DNA of 64,000 nucleotides from Rhytidiadelphus loreus (GCA_947034895.1 OX344765.1:31005001-31069000), one strand, 5' to 3'. Positions 13,601-25,984 are shown, counted from the stretch's first letter. Numbers and translations are program-made. Notes: generated by a model from the sequence alone, not told the origin.

Positions 13601-14044
13601 ACCAGACTCCTCAAAGAAAAGAAGAAATGAAATGACTCCATCAACTTTGTTGTGGAAATCAGTGTCTGCAAGGCCCTTCCATGAATATCAAACCATAGGG
13701 TTTAGGGATATTTGAAAAGCAACCACAAATTATCTTACATTTGAGACGTCCGCTGCCCTTTTGCTGCGCTGTAAACTTCTATTTTCCGGTGACGCCTCCT
13801 GAGTTGCTCCAACACCATCAACGGGAGCCTCCTCCTCTCCACCAGTACTACCAATTCCATAGCGCAAAACTCTCCGGAGATCTGCAGATGAAGGCTCAGT
13901 AGTCTTGGGCGGCACTCTCCCTCTTCTTGTCATCCTGGATCGTTTCAACGCCTTGGCAGACGAAAAATACAATGATCCACGTCTCTTTCCTCTCCTACCT
14001 TGCTTCAAACTAATCAAATCAACAACAACACTGTCTACAAGCAT
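10614..14044 (-). CDS. Small acidic/basic nuclear-type protein, two exons, unknown function
   Basis: Exon 1 (14044-13739, 102 codons) is strongly basic (GRRGKRRGS, RMTRRGR). Exon 2 begins at 11147 after a TTTATACAG acceptor, in phase, and runs to a TAG at 10748-10746. The joined 235-residue protein goes from a basic N-terminus to an acidic, Pro/Ser-rich C-terminus. Past the TAG the same frame stays open for 42 codons to TAA at 10616-10614, with similar composition: VMFLSPESSDTE before the stop and IFIHLSSNSEED after it, both resembling SUMO-interacting motifs. So the TAG may be a recent nonsense change or be read through. The 2.6-kb intron holds the SINE-like dimer. It lies about 0.2 kb upstream of the ParB-methyltransferase-like gene, same strand. 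I recognise no family. Confidence 0.55.
11285..11905 (-). repeat. Tandem SINE-like dimer (~277-bp unit, 2.2 copies)
   Basis: Unit starts (GGAAGCCACTCCCAACCTGG on the plus strand) fall at 11297, 11574 and 11850, so the period is 276-277 bp; the third copy is only about 55 bp. Copies differ at a few positions. Read on the minus strand, each full unit opens near a box-A-like CGGCGAAGCTGG, has a box-B-like GATTCGAGC about 70 bp later and ends in a T run, as in plant SINEs with poly(T) tails. The GC-rich unit contrasts with the AT-rich intron. No protein is expected; the several open frames across it are by-products. Confidence 0.5.
11906..13738. other. Remainder of the large intron, no further gene supported
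   Basis: Between the SINE-like dimer and exon 1 of the acidic-protein gene there are short minus-strand frames (about 12396-11894) without conserved features. At 12410-12560 come short A/G-rich repeats (AAGGCAG, GAGGCA) and near 12590-12840 two related copies of CTCNTGCGGGCTAGCC about 70 bp apart. I see no splice-supported exon. Confidence 0.45.
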
Positions 14045-15118
14045 GAAGGGAGAAGAGAATGTCTGAACCTTGACACTCTCAACTACAAGATGTAAAAGGA
14101 AACGAAACTACAAGAATGAGGTCAATGGACACAAATGGCCCTTTGTATGTTTGGCCAAGTACGTCAAGGAAGAGCCGTCACATTTATTCCGCAAGTGATG
14201 AGATGCGAGAAAATAATTTCTCATAGTACCTACTTCTGTCAGGTTCATAGAGGCGCCGTCAAAATAATATTCACAAACGAGGCCCTGACATTGGGGGCTA
14301 TGTCAGTTTTAGGGAATTTACCCAAAAGTACGTAGATCAAGAAATTAAAATTCGTCTATTCCGATGTAGGTACAAGTTCCAAGATTTACATATACCAATG
14401 CATATTCAAAATGCCGTGTGGTGAAATGACGTAAATGATGTACCTAAATTGAATGTTGCAGTCTTTAATTCATTTGGTTCTATTTAATTCACTACGGTTT
14501 CAAGACATAGGAATCATAGATTAAAAAAGTGGGTTCAGGTTAATGATACTTGTTTGATGATCTATGAAATCCAATAATAGTAATTGGAAAAACGTTAAAA
14601 TTTCAATCTCTGTCCATAGTACCATAAATGAATTTTAAAAATTAATTAGAACCAAATTTGACGTCATATGCAAAAGTATGGAAGGAACTTGTATGGATGT
14701 GTTCCTACCTACTTAGGTCAAGCGTAGTTTTCATTTTCCCCATTAAAAAGCATTCACATTAATTGAAAATAATGTATATAGATATCCCTAATCCGCTGTA
14801 AACATTTATTAAGCATTCACCTCTAAATCACTGATGTTGAGAAAGAGTTGATTATGTTCTATTGTCACGTAGTAAATTCAATTCAGTTTTCAAAAAGATA
14901 TTATTGTTTCCATAATAATATCAGTGCCATTGCAATAAAGATCTACACAACCAAAATATGCCGCATAGTATTGATTGAACAATGAATACATAAGAGTAGC
15001 CAAATAGAAGGCCACGAGGAACTGCAATCATACAAGACCCAAAGTTTGGTTGTTTACCTCGTCTCTTGTGTTGGATTCAATTGTCAATGTTGTTGAAGGG
15101 TCTCTGTAGGGTTTAGCA
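14045..15118. promoter_or_regulatory. Divergent intergenic region between two opposed genes
   Basis: About 1.07 kb separates the start of the minus-strand acidic-protein gene from the plus-strand Mutator-like gene. The sequence is AT-rich and non-coding. A plant telo-box-like TAGGGTTT lies at 15107-15114 just before the ATG at 15119. I cannot place a TATA box with confidence. Confidence 0.4.
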
Positions 15119-18100
15119 ATGGCTTGGCTTAGAGTTGATGGTCACGACATTCCTCTTGTGTTTCCAATAGTAGACGGTGGATTCGCTAGAGTTCCTTGTC
15201 ACCTTTTGCACGTCCGTTTTAGATTTGTAGAAACCTCCATCTATGTCGAGGAAGAGAAAAATACGGAATCAGGGGAAGGGCTACAATCTATTCCAATTCC
15301 GAGGTCATTGGAGGATGGAACGCATTGTTGGTACCTTAGTCCTGGGAACTATAGAGCATATGGACTTCCACTCTCTATGCTAGGTGCATGTACAGAAATC
15401 CAGAGTCGCCAATCTGATGGTTCTACGGTCGATATGCCGTGTAGTCCTCATGCCGTGTCACCCAGTACACCTAGAGTTGCTCTGCCAGTCCTACACATGC
15501 CTACAGTACTTCCTATCGTGAAAGAGGAGAGATTAGATCCAATTATAGAGTTGTCTACCGAATCAGAAGGAGAGTCTCCCAATGTCAATGCTGAAAAGCA
15601 AAGTTCTTCTTCCCGGATTGCATCTGACGAGACAAATATTGTGAAATCACTATCTTGTAAGGTCCCATGTAGAAGTCTCTCTAATTCCTCAAAGTCACTA
15701 TCCTTACCTTGACAAGATGTAGTAGCGAAAGAAAGCATAATGGATTGTCTAAAGAGACTTGCCACTATGCATCATTCTCGAAACGAACTGTCGTCAATGG
15801 ATCTAAGCACCGTGAAGCACCAGCGGGTTCCATTTCTTCCACCTGTATTCAACGGGGATGTCATCTTCGAATTGCCTTCTTGTGGGTCATCTTCATCTTC
15901 ATCGGGGGCCAAGAACTTAGAAGGAATGGACAAGCGCTATGATGGACATCCGTGGTGCAAGCTAATGACCACGAACATTCACAACTCGGACAACCTCAAA
16001 ATTCGTAAGTCGTACTGTGCTGGCCATCTTGCTTGTCAGAATGACAATTGTGAGTATTTAAAGAGAGCTTCAAAGCGAAATGAAATTGAGTGGAGTGGCT
16101 ATACTGTGTTTTGTTTTACTGCTGGTGGGTGTCCCCCAAAAGAATGTACCCTAGTTTGCAAGGTTTGCAAGATGGCACCGACGTGTCTTGACACATGCAA
16201 AGCTAGGATATACTTTGTGTACACTGATAACCCAGAAATGACTAGGGCCGCTATTCACTTTGGAGAGCATGGCCACCCAGTTGCTAAAGGCATGTATAGA
16301 GATTCTACTGAAATGATTTGCGGACTCATTGCGGAACAAGTGGCCAAAACACCGATGGCCACGAACTCTGCAATCACTCTCTCTGCTAGTAAAGACTTCC
16401 TGGCAAGCTACCTATTTCACGATGGAGAGGGGGAGAAAGAGATGTTGAAAGCGGAAGAAATGGAGGAGGTCATGGACCGCTTCCAATATTTGAGTAGTCC
16501 AAGTATTCGCAACGTGATCTCCACTTTCCGGTCTAACAACCGAGGAGGAATAATCGACAACATTATGACCATGAAAAAGGAGTCAAAGTTTGAGTTCATA
16601 CATGACAACGTCTTCCCAGGTCAAGGCAAGGAAAAGGTATACATTTTCAAGATGCTTACTGAAGGACCAGGAAGTGGAGTCGACCTTATAAGGCGAATGC
16701 AATCGGAAGGGGATCTGCAGAATGCGTGGTTGATGTTCGACCACGTGAAGCGCGTGAAGGAGTGGACCACAATGGCCTGCCACGTGTATGATACCGAGTA
16801 CAAGAAGGTAATGACTATTGCATTGTGCGACATGCAATCTGAAGATACCGAAGTTCAAGTACAATTTTGGCAAAGCTTAAACGCGGTCATGCATCGCCAC
16901 GGAGTGAGAAACCCTAACTTTAAAGGATTTATGGCAGACAGCGCTATGGCCAATTGGAATGCGGTCCGCATTGTCTACGGAAGTGGATCTGCCAATGTTG
17001 AAATGGAGAATCGCGAGAGGACATGTTTGTTGCATTGGAGTACCTCTCTTCACAAGCATACACAAAAATACATCAAGGAAGCATTTCAACAGCAACATAT
17101 TACTTTGTGTAAGCAATACAAAGATTCAAAGAATATGGACCAAGCGGAGGTTCGTTACCTTGCAATACAGTCTTGGTGGTTGTCATCTGGAGCTGCCAAC
17201 GAAGAAGCTCTACATCACTTACAACATTGGCTAGCTTTCTGGCATTTCCGGTATCGCCAATGGGGAGGCTTCATGGACATGGTGAGTGAATCTTGAAATT
17301 GAATTAGTAAAAGTGTTTAAGGTTGTAAGACTCATATTCTAATTAGAAGTTGAAATTCCTTTATTTTTATCTTTTATTTCTTATTTTTAAAAATTCATTG
17401 GGCCCTTTTTATTTCCGTGGTACCAAAAAACAAGGGGTCTTCAGCACGCTATAATAACTTGCCTCGGCTCCGACGGATGTATTTATATTGTCACCATGAC
17501 CCTCTAATTTTAGTTCTTGGATCAAAAATATCCAATGTTGGTAGTACAGAATGTTAAATGTCCCTAATTTTTTGAATAGATAAGGATTTAGGGAGTAGCG
17601 ATAGCAATCATTGCAAGTCCTTCTTCTAAAACTATAGAGTGAATGAAGATAAATTATTTATAAGTTGCCAATTACTACTTTTGTGAACGTCCATTACTAA
17701 CTATTTTATGGTCCTGTTTGAAATATTTAGAAACTAAATTTGGAAGAGATGTTGGACTTGCCATCGTGCAATTTATCCGAAACGGTGCACAACAAGTGGC
17801 TACAAATGTCTGGAAAGCGAGGAAACAACTTGTTTGACGCCACATGTGATGATAGTATCCGTGCTTGGATGCAAACGACAAACTATCGTGCATACTTGAA
17901 AGGATACGCATCGGGATCATGGCCGTCAAAAGGGGAGCTGAGACTGAGAGCTGCTAGAAGAAGTGGAGATCCCAAAAAGATTGCAGAGGCGCTAAACACA
18001 TTGCCTGGAGCAGAGGGGGTGGGAACCAGAGTACCACACTTGGAAGGAGAAGAAATATTTGGCAGTACAAAGAGGAAGTTGGACGTGCCCATTGGTGATG

Positions 18101-19119
18101 CAGGAGATTCACATAGGCCGGACAAGATCAATTTTTCTCAACCCCGTGTGAGAACAAGGTCCAACACAAGTGTTTCTGAATCTTCTAGAGATAAAGATAA
18201 ATACCCTGTTGCAAATACTTCCGGCCATGTTACGATAGCATTTGAAAGCGATTGTGATACATCAAAATGGCACATTGCGAGAATCAGCCACAGATCTGCT
18301 GCCAAATGTCAAGCTCAACAACAAAGATCAAACATCAAGTGCACCAGCAAGATTGCAAAAGGGAAGAAAGGAACTCTAGCCCCTACCTACCGCGGTAGAA
18401 AAGAAGAGTATGGGAGTAAGCGCCAGGTGGTGGTTGATTTTTGGTTTTGTTGGGATGACATCGAACGATGCGTGAAAGGTACAAAACGGAAATGGGTTCT
18501 CGATTGGCCGGAGGTACCAGAGGTTTGGCCTGTTTTGTCTGGAACTAACCTAAACCGAGAAGAGACATTGTTATTGCAACATGCAGGATTTCGCCTCCAA
18601 GAACGACCAATACTGTCGCCACGTCAATTGTTCAACATATCAAGGATTTTCAAACCTGCTTTGTATGACCACCCTCCATCGAAGAACACTGATGTGTATC
18701 CAACTGTGAGGAACAGCAGAGCCATTCAAAGGATTGCAAACGCACCTACTGCAGAACAACGGAACAAGTGGGAAAGTGCAGGTAATGTGAGAGGGCAAAT
18801 TTTAGGAGTAACATTGCTCCCTTTTCCAGGCCTTGGTGCAATAATGGAGTTAGAGACAGGGTTAGAGCCAAACAAAAATGCATATCGAGTTACAGTAGGC
18901 CAATTCCCAACGTGCACATGTCCAGACTTTGTGAATATGGCAATTTCTGCTATTGGAGGTCGGCAGCAGTACGTGAATTGCAAACACTTGTACTATTTGT
19001 ATAGGTATTTTTGCAAGATGGATGTCAACAAAGATAGTTTCATTCATGCACCAAGTTATAGCTTTAATGAGTTGAAGCTACTACTAGTTCGAGCTGGAAT
19101 GATCACACTTCCAGAATAG
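15119..19119 (+). CDS. Mutator-like (MULE) transposase with zinc-binding N-terminus and SWIM finger; one in-frame TGA
   Basis: The frame from ATG 15119 runs to 17281, then a 449-bp GT-AG intron (GTGAGT to ATATTTAG) leads to exon 2 at 17731-19119 in phase. A single TGA at 15710-15712 interrupts it; the frame is open on both sides and an ATG follows at 15740, so either the N-terminal 200 residues are separate or this is a nonsense mutation. Exon 1 has a Cys/His cluster (SYCAGHLACQNDNCEYL, then CPPKECTLVCKVCK) like the WRKY-GCM1-type fingers of MULE proteins. A DDE-like core follows: IALCDMQSED, FMADSAMANW and C-x3-H (CLLHW). Exon 2 has a Ser-rich linker and a C-terminal SWIM finger (CTCPDF, then CKH). 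Finger, DDE core, SWIM is the standard MULE order. It would cut and join element ends in the nucleus. The third acidic residue was not assigned. Confidence 0.72.
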
Positions 19120-20404
19120 GCATGGACACATGTTCCAATGTACTTCAATTGTAATGCACTCATTTTTATATATTACAATTGAAATGATTTGATGCATAAT
19201 TTTTTCATTTAAATTCCATTTCCATTTCTAGTTGGGTATCCATTTTGTCCATTTTCTCCCTAATACTCTCCATTTTGAAGGTCCACTTTTATTCTTCATT
19301 ATGGCCCTCCATTTCCCTCCTTTTCTTCATTTGTCTTTTGAGATCCAGGCCATGTTTTACATTTTTTTCATTTTTTTTTCTACAAGGTCTCCCAGAATAT
19401 CAAAATTGGCCAATCCATTACCCTAATGAAACCCATAAAATGCACCTTTTAGTTATTTTTAAATCCAATAAGAAGAGATGAAGGAATGCACTTGAAGATG
19501 ACAGTAACATGCCTACCACTATGATTTAAAATAATCATGTCACCCTACCAATCTATGCAATAATGATAAACATATGACTGTATTTGTATGATGATGACAT
19601 TGATTTGAATTCGGTAGCAATTTACCATGTTAAAACTACATGGCCAATGGAAAGCTCCAATCACAATTAATTATAATGGCCCAATGAATGCACTGAATTG
19701 TGATAGTCGACTTCCCATTGGTTTTGTAGATGTAAGTTGATTTGAACTTAGTCCTTTTATAGCATCTCATGTAGCCAACCCCAACCGGTATGGGATATGT
19801 TGCACGCAGCAATGCTAGTACGTGACTACGTGAGCGACAAGTGCTTATGAGTGCTAACAATGTAGAAGTCCAATGTTCTAAGTCCCTATCCATGTGTCCC
19901 AAAATGATTGGCATTTTGGAACATGCCACGACAAGACCGTTCAGACCCTACACCCTCAAACCTTAGCGTCAATGAGAAATGACTCCCACCCTCAACTTGA
20001 CCCCTCATTTCTTTTTCTATTTTTTTGGACAACACCGCGGGCACCAATCCACTTTTCTATTTTTTGGGGACGCTAAGGTTTCCCCTAAACCTTAGCCTCA
20101 ATTAGAAATGACTTCCAATGTCAAATTGACCCTCATCCTTTTCCTATATTTTTCCCTTAACCGCCGTGGTCACCAACACACTTCCCCATTTTATTGGGAG
20201 CTCAAATTACCCTAAATATTAGCCTCCATACAAAATGACTGTCGGTCTCACTATTTGGTGGATTATTTGTACTACAAAGAATTCGAACACCATATAAAAT
20301 ATTTACTGATCCATGGTAATAGGATCCACGATTATAGGTCCCAAATTTACCATTAATAGCAAAAAAAATTCAACTTCTTGATTTTTTTGGTGTAAAAATG
20401 GGAA
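19120..20404. other. Intergenic, no gene supported
   Basis: AT-rich 3' flank of the Mutator-like gene followed by moderately repetitive sequence. Two related stretches (19955-20080 and 20080-20230) share the form of CCTTAGC(G/C)TCAATNAGAAATGACT followed by TCAA(C)TTGACCC and TTCCTATTTTT, suggesting a diverged ~125-bp tandem duplication. No reading frame with coding character was found. Confidence 0.4.
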
Positions 20405-20490
20405 TTTTTTTGTTCTAGGCTCTAGGCTCACAGGCTCCAGGCTCCACGCTCACAGGCTCACGGCTCCAAGCTCGCACGCTAGCATCGTTG
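20405..20490. repeat. GAGCC/GGCTC short-motif cluster, copy 3 (inverted)
   Basis: Steps of GGCTC(A/C)(C/A)AGGCTC repeated about seven times; reverse complement of the clusters at 2796-2862 and 4413-4466. It is followed by CTAGCATCGTTGGGAATGACT, which resembles the flank of copy 2 read in reverse. It lies just outside the first palindrome of element A and may mark an old element edge. Confidence 0.5.
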
Positions 20491-21124
20491 GGAATGACTC
20501 TACTGTCATTTGGGAAATTTAGGTCCCCCATAAATGGCAGCGGAATGTAGCACGCCGGATCCGGTGTCCTCCTTAGCGAGAGTGGGCATACGTCCACCAT
20601 GAGCACCTGGTCCAGTGAACAAATATCCTTTTCTTATAACAGATTATAAGAGATCATGGGAGCCAAGTCCATGTGATGTCGGCTGGCAGCCGATACACAT
20701 GACTGACCCAGAGTACAAGAGCAAGCAATCCATCATGAGTACACATAGTGATCCGGAGCAAGACAGTTGGTATCGAATGAAGATGGGACAATCCCGGCCT
20801 CAAATGGCAGAGCCAATATTGCTCTCGAAGTATTGAAACGCAACCTTAGAGAGTTTAGAGGGTCACAATCATCTTGATTATAGTGACCATGCCCTACCGA
20901 TCAAACTCTCGAAGGAAACATTTGAATGCTTCGAGAGCGAAATTGACATCCGCCTTTTAAAGCCGGACACTCGGCCTGTAAAGCCTTTATTTACAATTAA
21001 ATGTACATGAAACTTACAAAATGATTACAAAATTTCTACAAACTAGAATATTTCTGCTATATCTACAGTGCACATAAACAATCTACAGAATGTACACAAT
21101 GCATGTCGGCTGGTAGCCGATACA

Positions 21125-21958
21125 TCATCCTCCCTCCTCTGACTGGTCGACCGCCATGCTACCTCCCATGGCATCTAGCTCTTCCACCGAATAGGGGACC
21201 TCGAATCCCTTTTGATACTTGGGCGTGACTCTAACGTAGAGATCATGCAAGGTGGATCCCGGCATATATCGCAGAAGCCCGATGTCCGAGTTTCTCTCAC
21301 AGAATTCTGGTACCGTCAAATCCGACGAGAGGAACCGTTCCAGGAATGGTATCATGGAGGCTTGTAGGAAGGGCAACTTTCCACCCTTCTTCGATTTCTC
21401 CGAGTACATTGTACAAGGAGGCGGATGAATGGTGTTGTATGGCAGGTTGAGGACGTTCCTAAATGGTGCGTGATCCACGATCAGTGAGTTGCTGATCGAG
21501 GCACCACTATTGTACAGCAAGGGGGAGGACCCGAGAAGTCGTGCAAGACGTTTTAGGAAAATTGGTCGTGACTGATTGTTAGGATCTCTGTACACAGACT
21601 TGTCACACGACTCCTGCCCAAAGGCAAGGAAATCCTCTCCGATCTCCGGTACTTTATAGTTCAAATTGTGCAGTCTCTGCTTCAGAGTCTGTAAGGGTAA
21701 GACCGACTAGTAGATGATCACGATGTCTTGACTCTGACAAAATCTGAGGAACTGCTGGAGCCCCGGTCGATCTCTAACGTGCGATCTCTGGTGCAAGTTT
21801 GGCCCCTTCAAAATGAAAGGCTCATAGTGCAGCAGTGTTCCTTGCACCTCTAAGAAGAGGAACAATCTCGAAGTCGCTACTTGTGGAGGATCATAAAGGG
21901 ATGGATTTGCTCTCGATTCGAGAGGCGATTGTTGACACTCATCCCTTCCTTCAGACAC
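21125..21958 (-). pseudogene. FCP1/NLI-type HAD phosphatase-like domain, active site altered, one in-frame TAG
   Basis: One frame of 278 codons interrupted only by TAG at 21709-21707. It has the layout of FCP1-like (NIF, PF03031) domains: a first strand LFLFLEVQGTLLHY at the DLDGT position, RPGLQQFLRFCQSQDIVIIY, then DKSVYRDP, RPIFLKRLARLL, and NSLIVDHAPFRNVLN followed by PYNTIHPP, which matches the motif where these enzymes read VDDSPY. The nucleophile motif is changed (LEVQGT instead of DLDGT), so a working phosphatase is unlikely. It may be the C-terminal part of the ParB/methyltransferase-like gene just upstream (same strand) or a separate gene; I cannot tell. The family call is from motifs and moderately firm. 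Confidence 0.55.
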
Positions 21959-22199
21959 TCTGTCCTTGGTTGCCTCAGATGGTTGAGATACTTCATTTGC
22001 AATGCAAGATGAAATACATAAAACATGAGATGCAACTTAGAGCGGAACTGGACAACAGTAGTAGAACGTATCGGCTGGCAGCCGACACACTACTTGAGTA
22101 CTCTAGTCTATCCAAGTACAGGCTCCCATTGACAGGTCCCTAAAAATAAGTCTGATCGAGCCAGTCATCACTACATGTAAATGAGATATACTAAGTAGA

Positions 22200-25100
22200 T
22201 GTCTATCGCCTACGAACCTCTAGTCCGCATCCGCTTAGACGATGGTCCGGGAGACAGCGCCTCATTCGGGAAGTCGTGGTCTCGTGATGCCCCGCCTTCG
22301 TCAAGCTCCATATCTTGTCGCGTCCGTTTCTGTCCGGATGGCGTTGAGCGGGACGAGTCCATTGAACCCGATGTGTGTTTGCTCGTGACTCCTCTGCTCC
22401 TTCCCCTTCTGAGTTCAACCTGCGGAGCTTCTTGAGGTATCGGCTGCCCGCCGACATCTTGATATGTCGGTTGTCCGCCGACAGCAACATCCATCCTTGT
22501 TGCCGGAATCCCTATGGCAGTGAGCGGTTCCTGAGGCTCACTCGCATTGTCGTCCGGGAGGGTATCGTCCAGCCTCAAGACCTCCTCTGATGGAGGAACA
22601 TCATGTAGATTGACGACTATGGCGTCGGAGGTGGCACTGCAGGCCTGTCTACTCAACCCGACAGATTCCACTGTAGTGTGCGCCGATGACTGTTGGCACT
22701 CCACGGGGTCCGGCGTCGACGACTGATTTGGGATCGTCGATTGTGGTTGTCGTTCCCTGCGAACGAGAGCCTTCGCAGGGGAGAGTTCACTTTCCGAGTC
22801 CGACGAGAATATCCTAATTGGAGAGCTCTCCCGCATGTGTGCTGCAGGCATCAGCAGCGCAGACCGCGATGGACTAGCAGAGCCTCTCGGATTCTGCTGC
22901 AACACTTGTGATGATATTGGTGGTGGCTGCTGTGCAGTGGATGTATGCGGCGGGGCCTCCAGATTCGGTCCTCCAGCAGTCCCCGACTGCGGTAACACAC
23001 TGGGAGCAGAAACGAGGTTCATTCCCTTCACGCGCTCTTTCGCCCTCGCTACTCCGTCCTCCTCCCTAATGAACTCCAAGACTGTTCGGCCATTCCTCTG
23101 CTTACCAACAGTACTTGAGTCAGTGACTACGTATCGGCTGCCAGCCGACACAAATGAATGGCATGAATGATGTGAATTCCTTTTGAGATGAGGGTGGAGT
23201 GACTTACCAGAGCGATCTCCGTGATGTTTTCCCCGCCCCAAATGTTGATAACGGTGGCTTCCTTCGCTTTCAACGTGGGCTTCATCAGTTGCTCGAGAAG
23301 CCCATGTCCGACCTCGCACATTTTGCCATTCCAGTCTACCTCTTCCTCGACGTCCACCTGAAACCATTCCGGCGCCTTGGAGATCCGGTGAACCTTTTGA
23401 ACACCGGAAAGAAGGAGGCCCTGTCCTCCGGCTTGGGGAAGGTGATGGATAGTGTGACCATCGGCCTGGCCTCTATCTCCGCCCTAAGGAAGCCGCCATG
23501 AGCTGACGGTTGGTAGTACACGGTGTGGTAGTACTACGATGCTGTTGAGGAATATGATGCCGACGCGATAGAATCCCGGAAGCGTGAGTTCCCGATGAAA
23601 AGCATTGGGAGGGGAATGTAGGCGTCGCTTGATGGTCTGTCTGTCCCATCGTCTTCTGCGGGTATTTCAGCTGCTAGGGATATGTCGAGGAAGTCGTTTT
23701 TCGACACTGCTAGGGCTTCTCCACTATCGTTGTATCCAAAGAGAATAATGAACTTCTTGTCGTCCACTTGCAGCCCCTCATTCTCCTTCCTTGTTCGAAG
23801 CACGTCCACCACCTCCGCGATAGTCTGTCCTAGTCGACATTCGTATCTCAGGTCATTCGAACTTCCTTCCTCCACCGGTGCCACTGACATTGTGGCATAG
23901 TTCATGAGAGTTGTGTAGAAGACCCCTGGCGCTTTCCCATCGACGTTCTTGTCCGTTGTCGGATTCATGGGGTTGACGCGTCCTTTCAGCTAGTTGCTTC
24001 CATCCGTGAATTTCATGACATCTTTCCAGACATTCCGAACAACGGCAGCAGAGTAGCCCTCCTTGTCAGCCAGCTCCTGCCAGTCTTCATCAGTATATGG
24101 GACCCAAGCTGCGTCTTTGCAAGGAAGGGGATACTTCTTCCTGGTCCACATAATTTCGTTCATGACCACCCTGTCCAGCTTTTTCTCTCTACACCAATCA
24201 AAGAGTGTCATCTTCCCGGACGACTTCGCCTTTGTAGTGTTCTTGATGCTGACGCGTAGGGCAACGATATCCCTGACTAGTTCGCAGAGGTCTGAGTCTC
24301 GCAACCCTAGCATTGGCGTGAGATCCGTTTTCGTGATGTGCGTGAGGGATTTTCGATTGACAATGAGATTCGGAACTGTCCCATCGTCCCCAATGAATTC
24401 ACCATTCTCCCAAGCATCGAACGCCTCTGTCCAGAGTACCCATGTACTCTCCTTGATGAAGATGAGCAACAGCTTTGAGGATACTTTCTCATCCATGAAG
24501 TGCGCCATAACTTGAAGCTTCGCAGCCTGCACGATTTCACACCCAAAAATCAGAACACGATAGTTGGTATCGGCTGCCAACCGATAACAACAATATTGGC
24601 TGCACAATGTGCTATTGTATCGGTTGGCAGTCGATAGAATAGCACGTCCAGACATAAGGCGCAGTGATAGACATTACAAGAGATGCTTGATGAATACCTC
24701 GAACGCTGGTGACGGCTTGCCACCTCCACGATGCGGCTCCGGACATCCTGCCTTCACCCAGGCAGCCCTCCCCATCTCCGCGCAGGATCGGAAGGTCTCT
24801 TTCGCCACCTTCTCGGTGATGTTTAGGTTCAAGGCGTTGGACACTCGGACGAGTGTGTCCGCCTGTCTACTGAAGACTGGAATGACCTCGAACTCCAGGA
24901 GATCCTTCCTGGCTTCCGATCCTTCAGGGTATTGGTCTGTCAGTTCCCTACAGGTAGTGACGGTATGCTGCCCGCCAATGATGTACCAGTGAACGTTGGG
25001 TGCCTTCCACTAGGGCATTGGAATTCCGTCAATGACCACCACATCATTCTGTACTGGACACCTGTCCATGACCGCATCCAATCCCTTATCCGTTGGTAAA

Positions 25101-25984
25101 GGCGCGCGCTTTAGTGGAATGCCGTGAATTTCGGGCTTCTTCCGAATTGATACATACCCCTTGTACATGGTCCTGACCTAAAATCACCAGGTCCAAAAAT
25201 TTATTAACATTCATAATTTGTCGGCTGGCAGCCGATAGAACACATAAATGCATATGGATTGGTGTATGCGGAAAGAAGGGAAACGAATGTCAAATACCTG
25301 ACCAAGGTGATCCTTTGCAATTTTCCTGTACTTCAGCTCATCTGGTGCAATGTGCAGCTTCTCAGAGGGGATGACATCCGGTAGTCGTTGCTTCTTGTAT
25401 GGGAAGGCGTGCAGTAGTCCTTTTTCCAACGCTTGGTAGATCGCGTTCACCTCATTGTCCTTGGTCTTGGTAGTGAGATGATTTCCACGCACCAATGCCT
25501 CGTCAAGCGATAGCGTCAACACCTTGTTGGGATCGTCCTTCCCCTTCCCTTTCCTCTTCGGTTTGCTTGGCGATCCCGTGTCCACAGCCTCATTCTCAGG
25601 GAGGTCAACCGTGGGCGTTGATGGCTTCCTCTAAGGGGCCGTCACCTTCTTCTTCCCCTTCTCCATCTCAAGGATGACGCGGGCATTATGTTCATCCCGC
25701 TCATGCTTGAGGCATTCCCGTCCCAATACAAGTTCATTAGCATCCTTTGGTGTGTTGTCGACAAAAGTCATGCCCAGCGACATAGACCTCGCTCCACAGA
25801 CATCTTCCGTGCATTTCTGGACCGGCAACTCCACCGCGATGTAGTCGGCCACGCCATCTAGGCTGCCAACTGGGAGCAGACAAATCATGACGTGCACGTC
25901 TACTCCAACAGCTATGACTGACATAACATTTCCCTTCCCGGGGGTCATGTTTCCCTTCAACTTGAAGGAACACGCAATCTCCAT
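22200..25984 (-). pseudogene. Second ParB / methyltransferase-like gene, multi-exon, four in-frame TAG and a frameshift
   Basis: Minus-strand coding segments run from ATG 25984 through a junction near 25290 (HLGQ then VRTMYKGYVSIR after a TTTTAG acceptor near 25179) and on through about 24690, 24515-23336, 23357-23210 and a long low-complexity Ser/Pro/Arg-rich exon down to 22210. The segment 25179-24690 looks ParB-like, with WYIIGGQHTVTTC at the place of the DGHHR box and NALNLNITEKV after it. KEATVINIWGGENITEIAL plus, in the next exon, RNGRTVLEFIREEDGVARA parallels motif I of the intact gene at 5.3-10.4 kb. TAG codons lie at 25633, 25012, 23992 and 23536 (first base, minus strand) in otherwise open frames, and the frame shifts by one near 23360. 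Introns carry the palindromes. A diverged, probably dead paralogue. Confidence 0.5.

Noticed and set aside
15119..15712. Separate small gene in front of the Mutator-like transposase
   Set aside because: It shares the frame with the transposase and ends at a lone TGA with open sequence beyond, so a single interrupted gene is simpler; not excluded.
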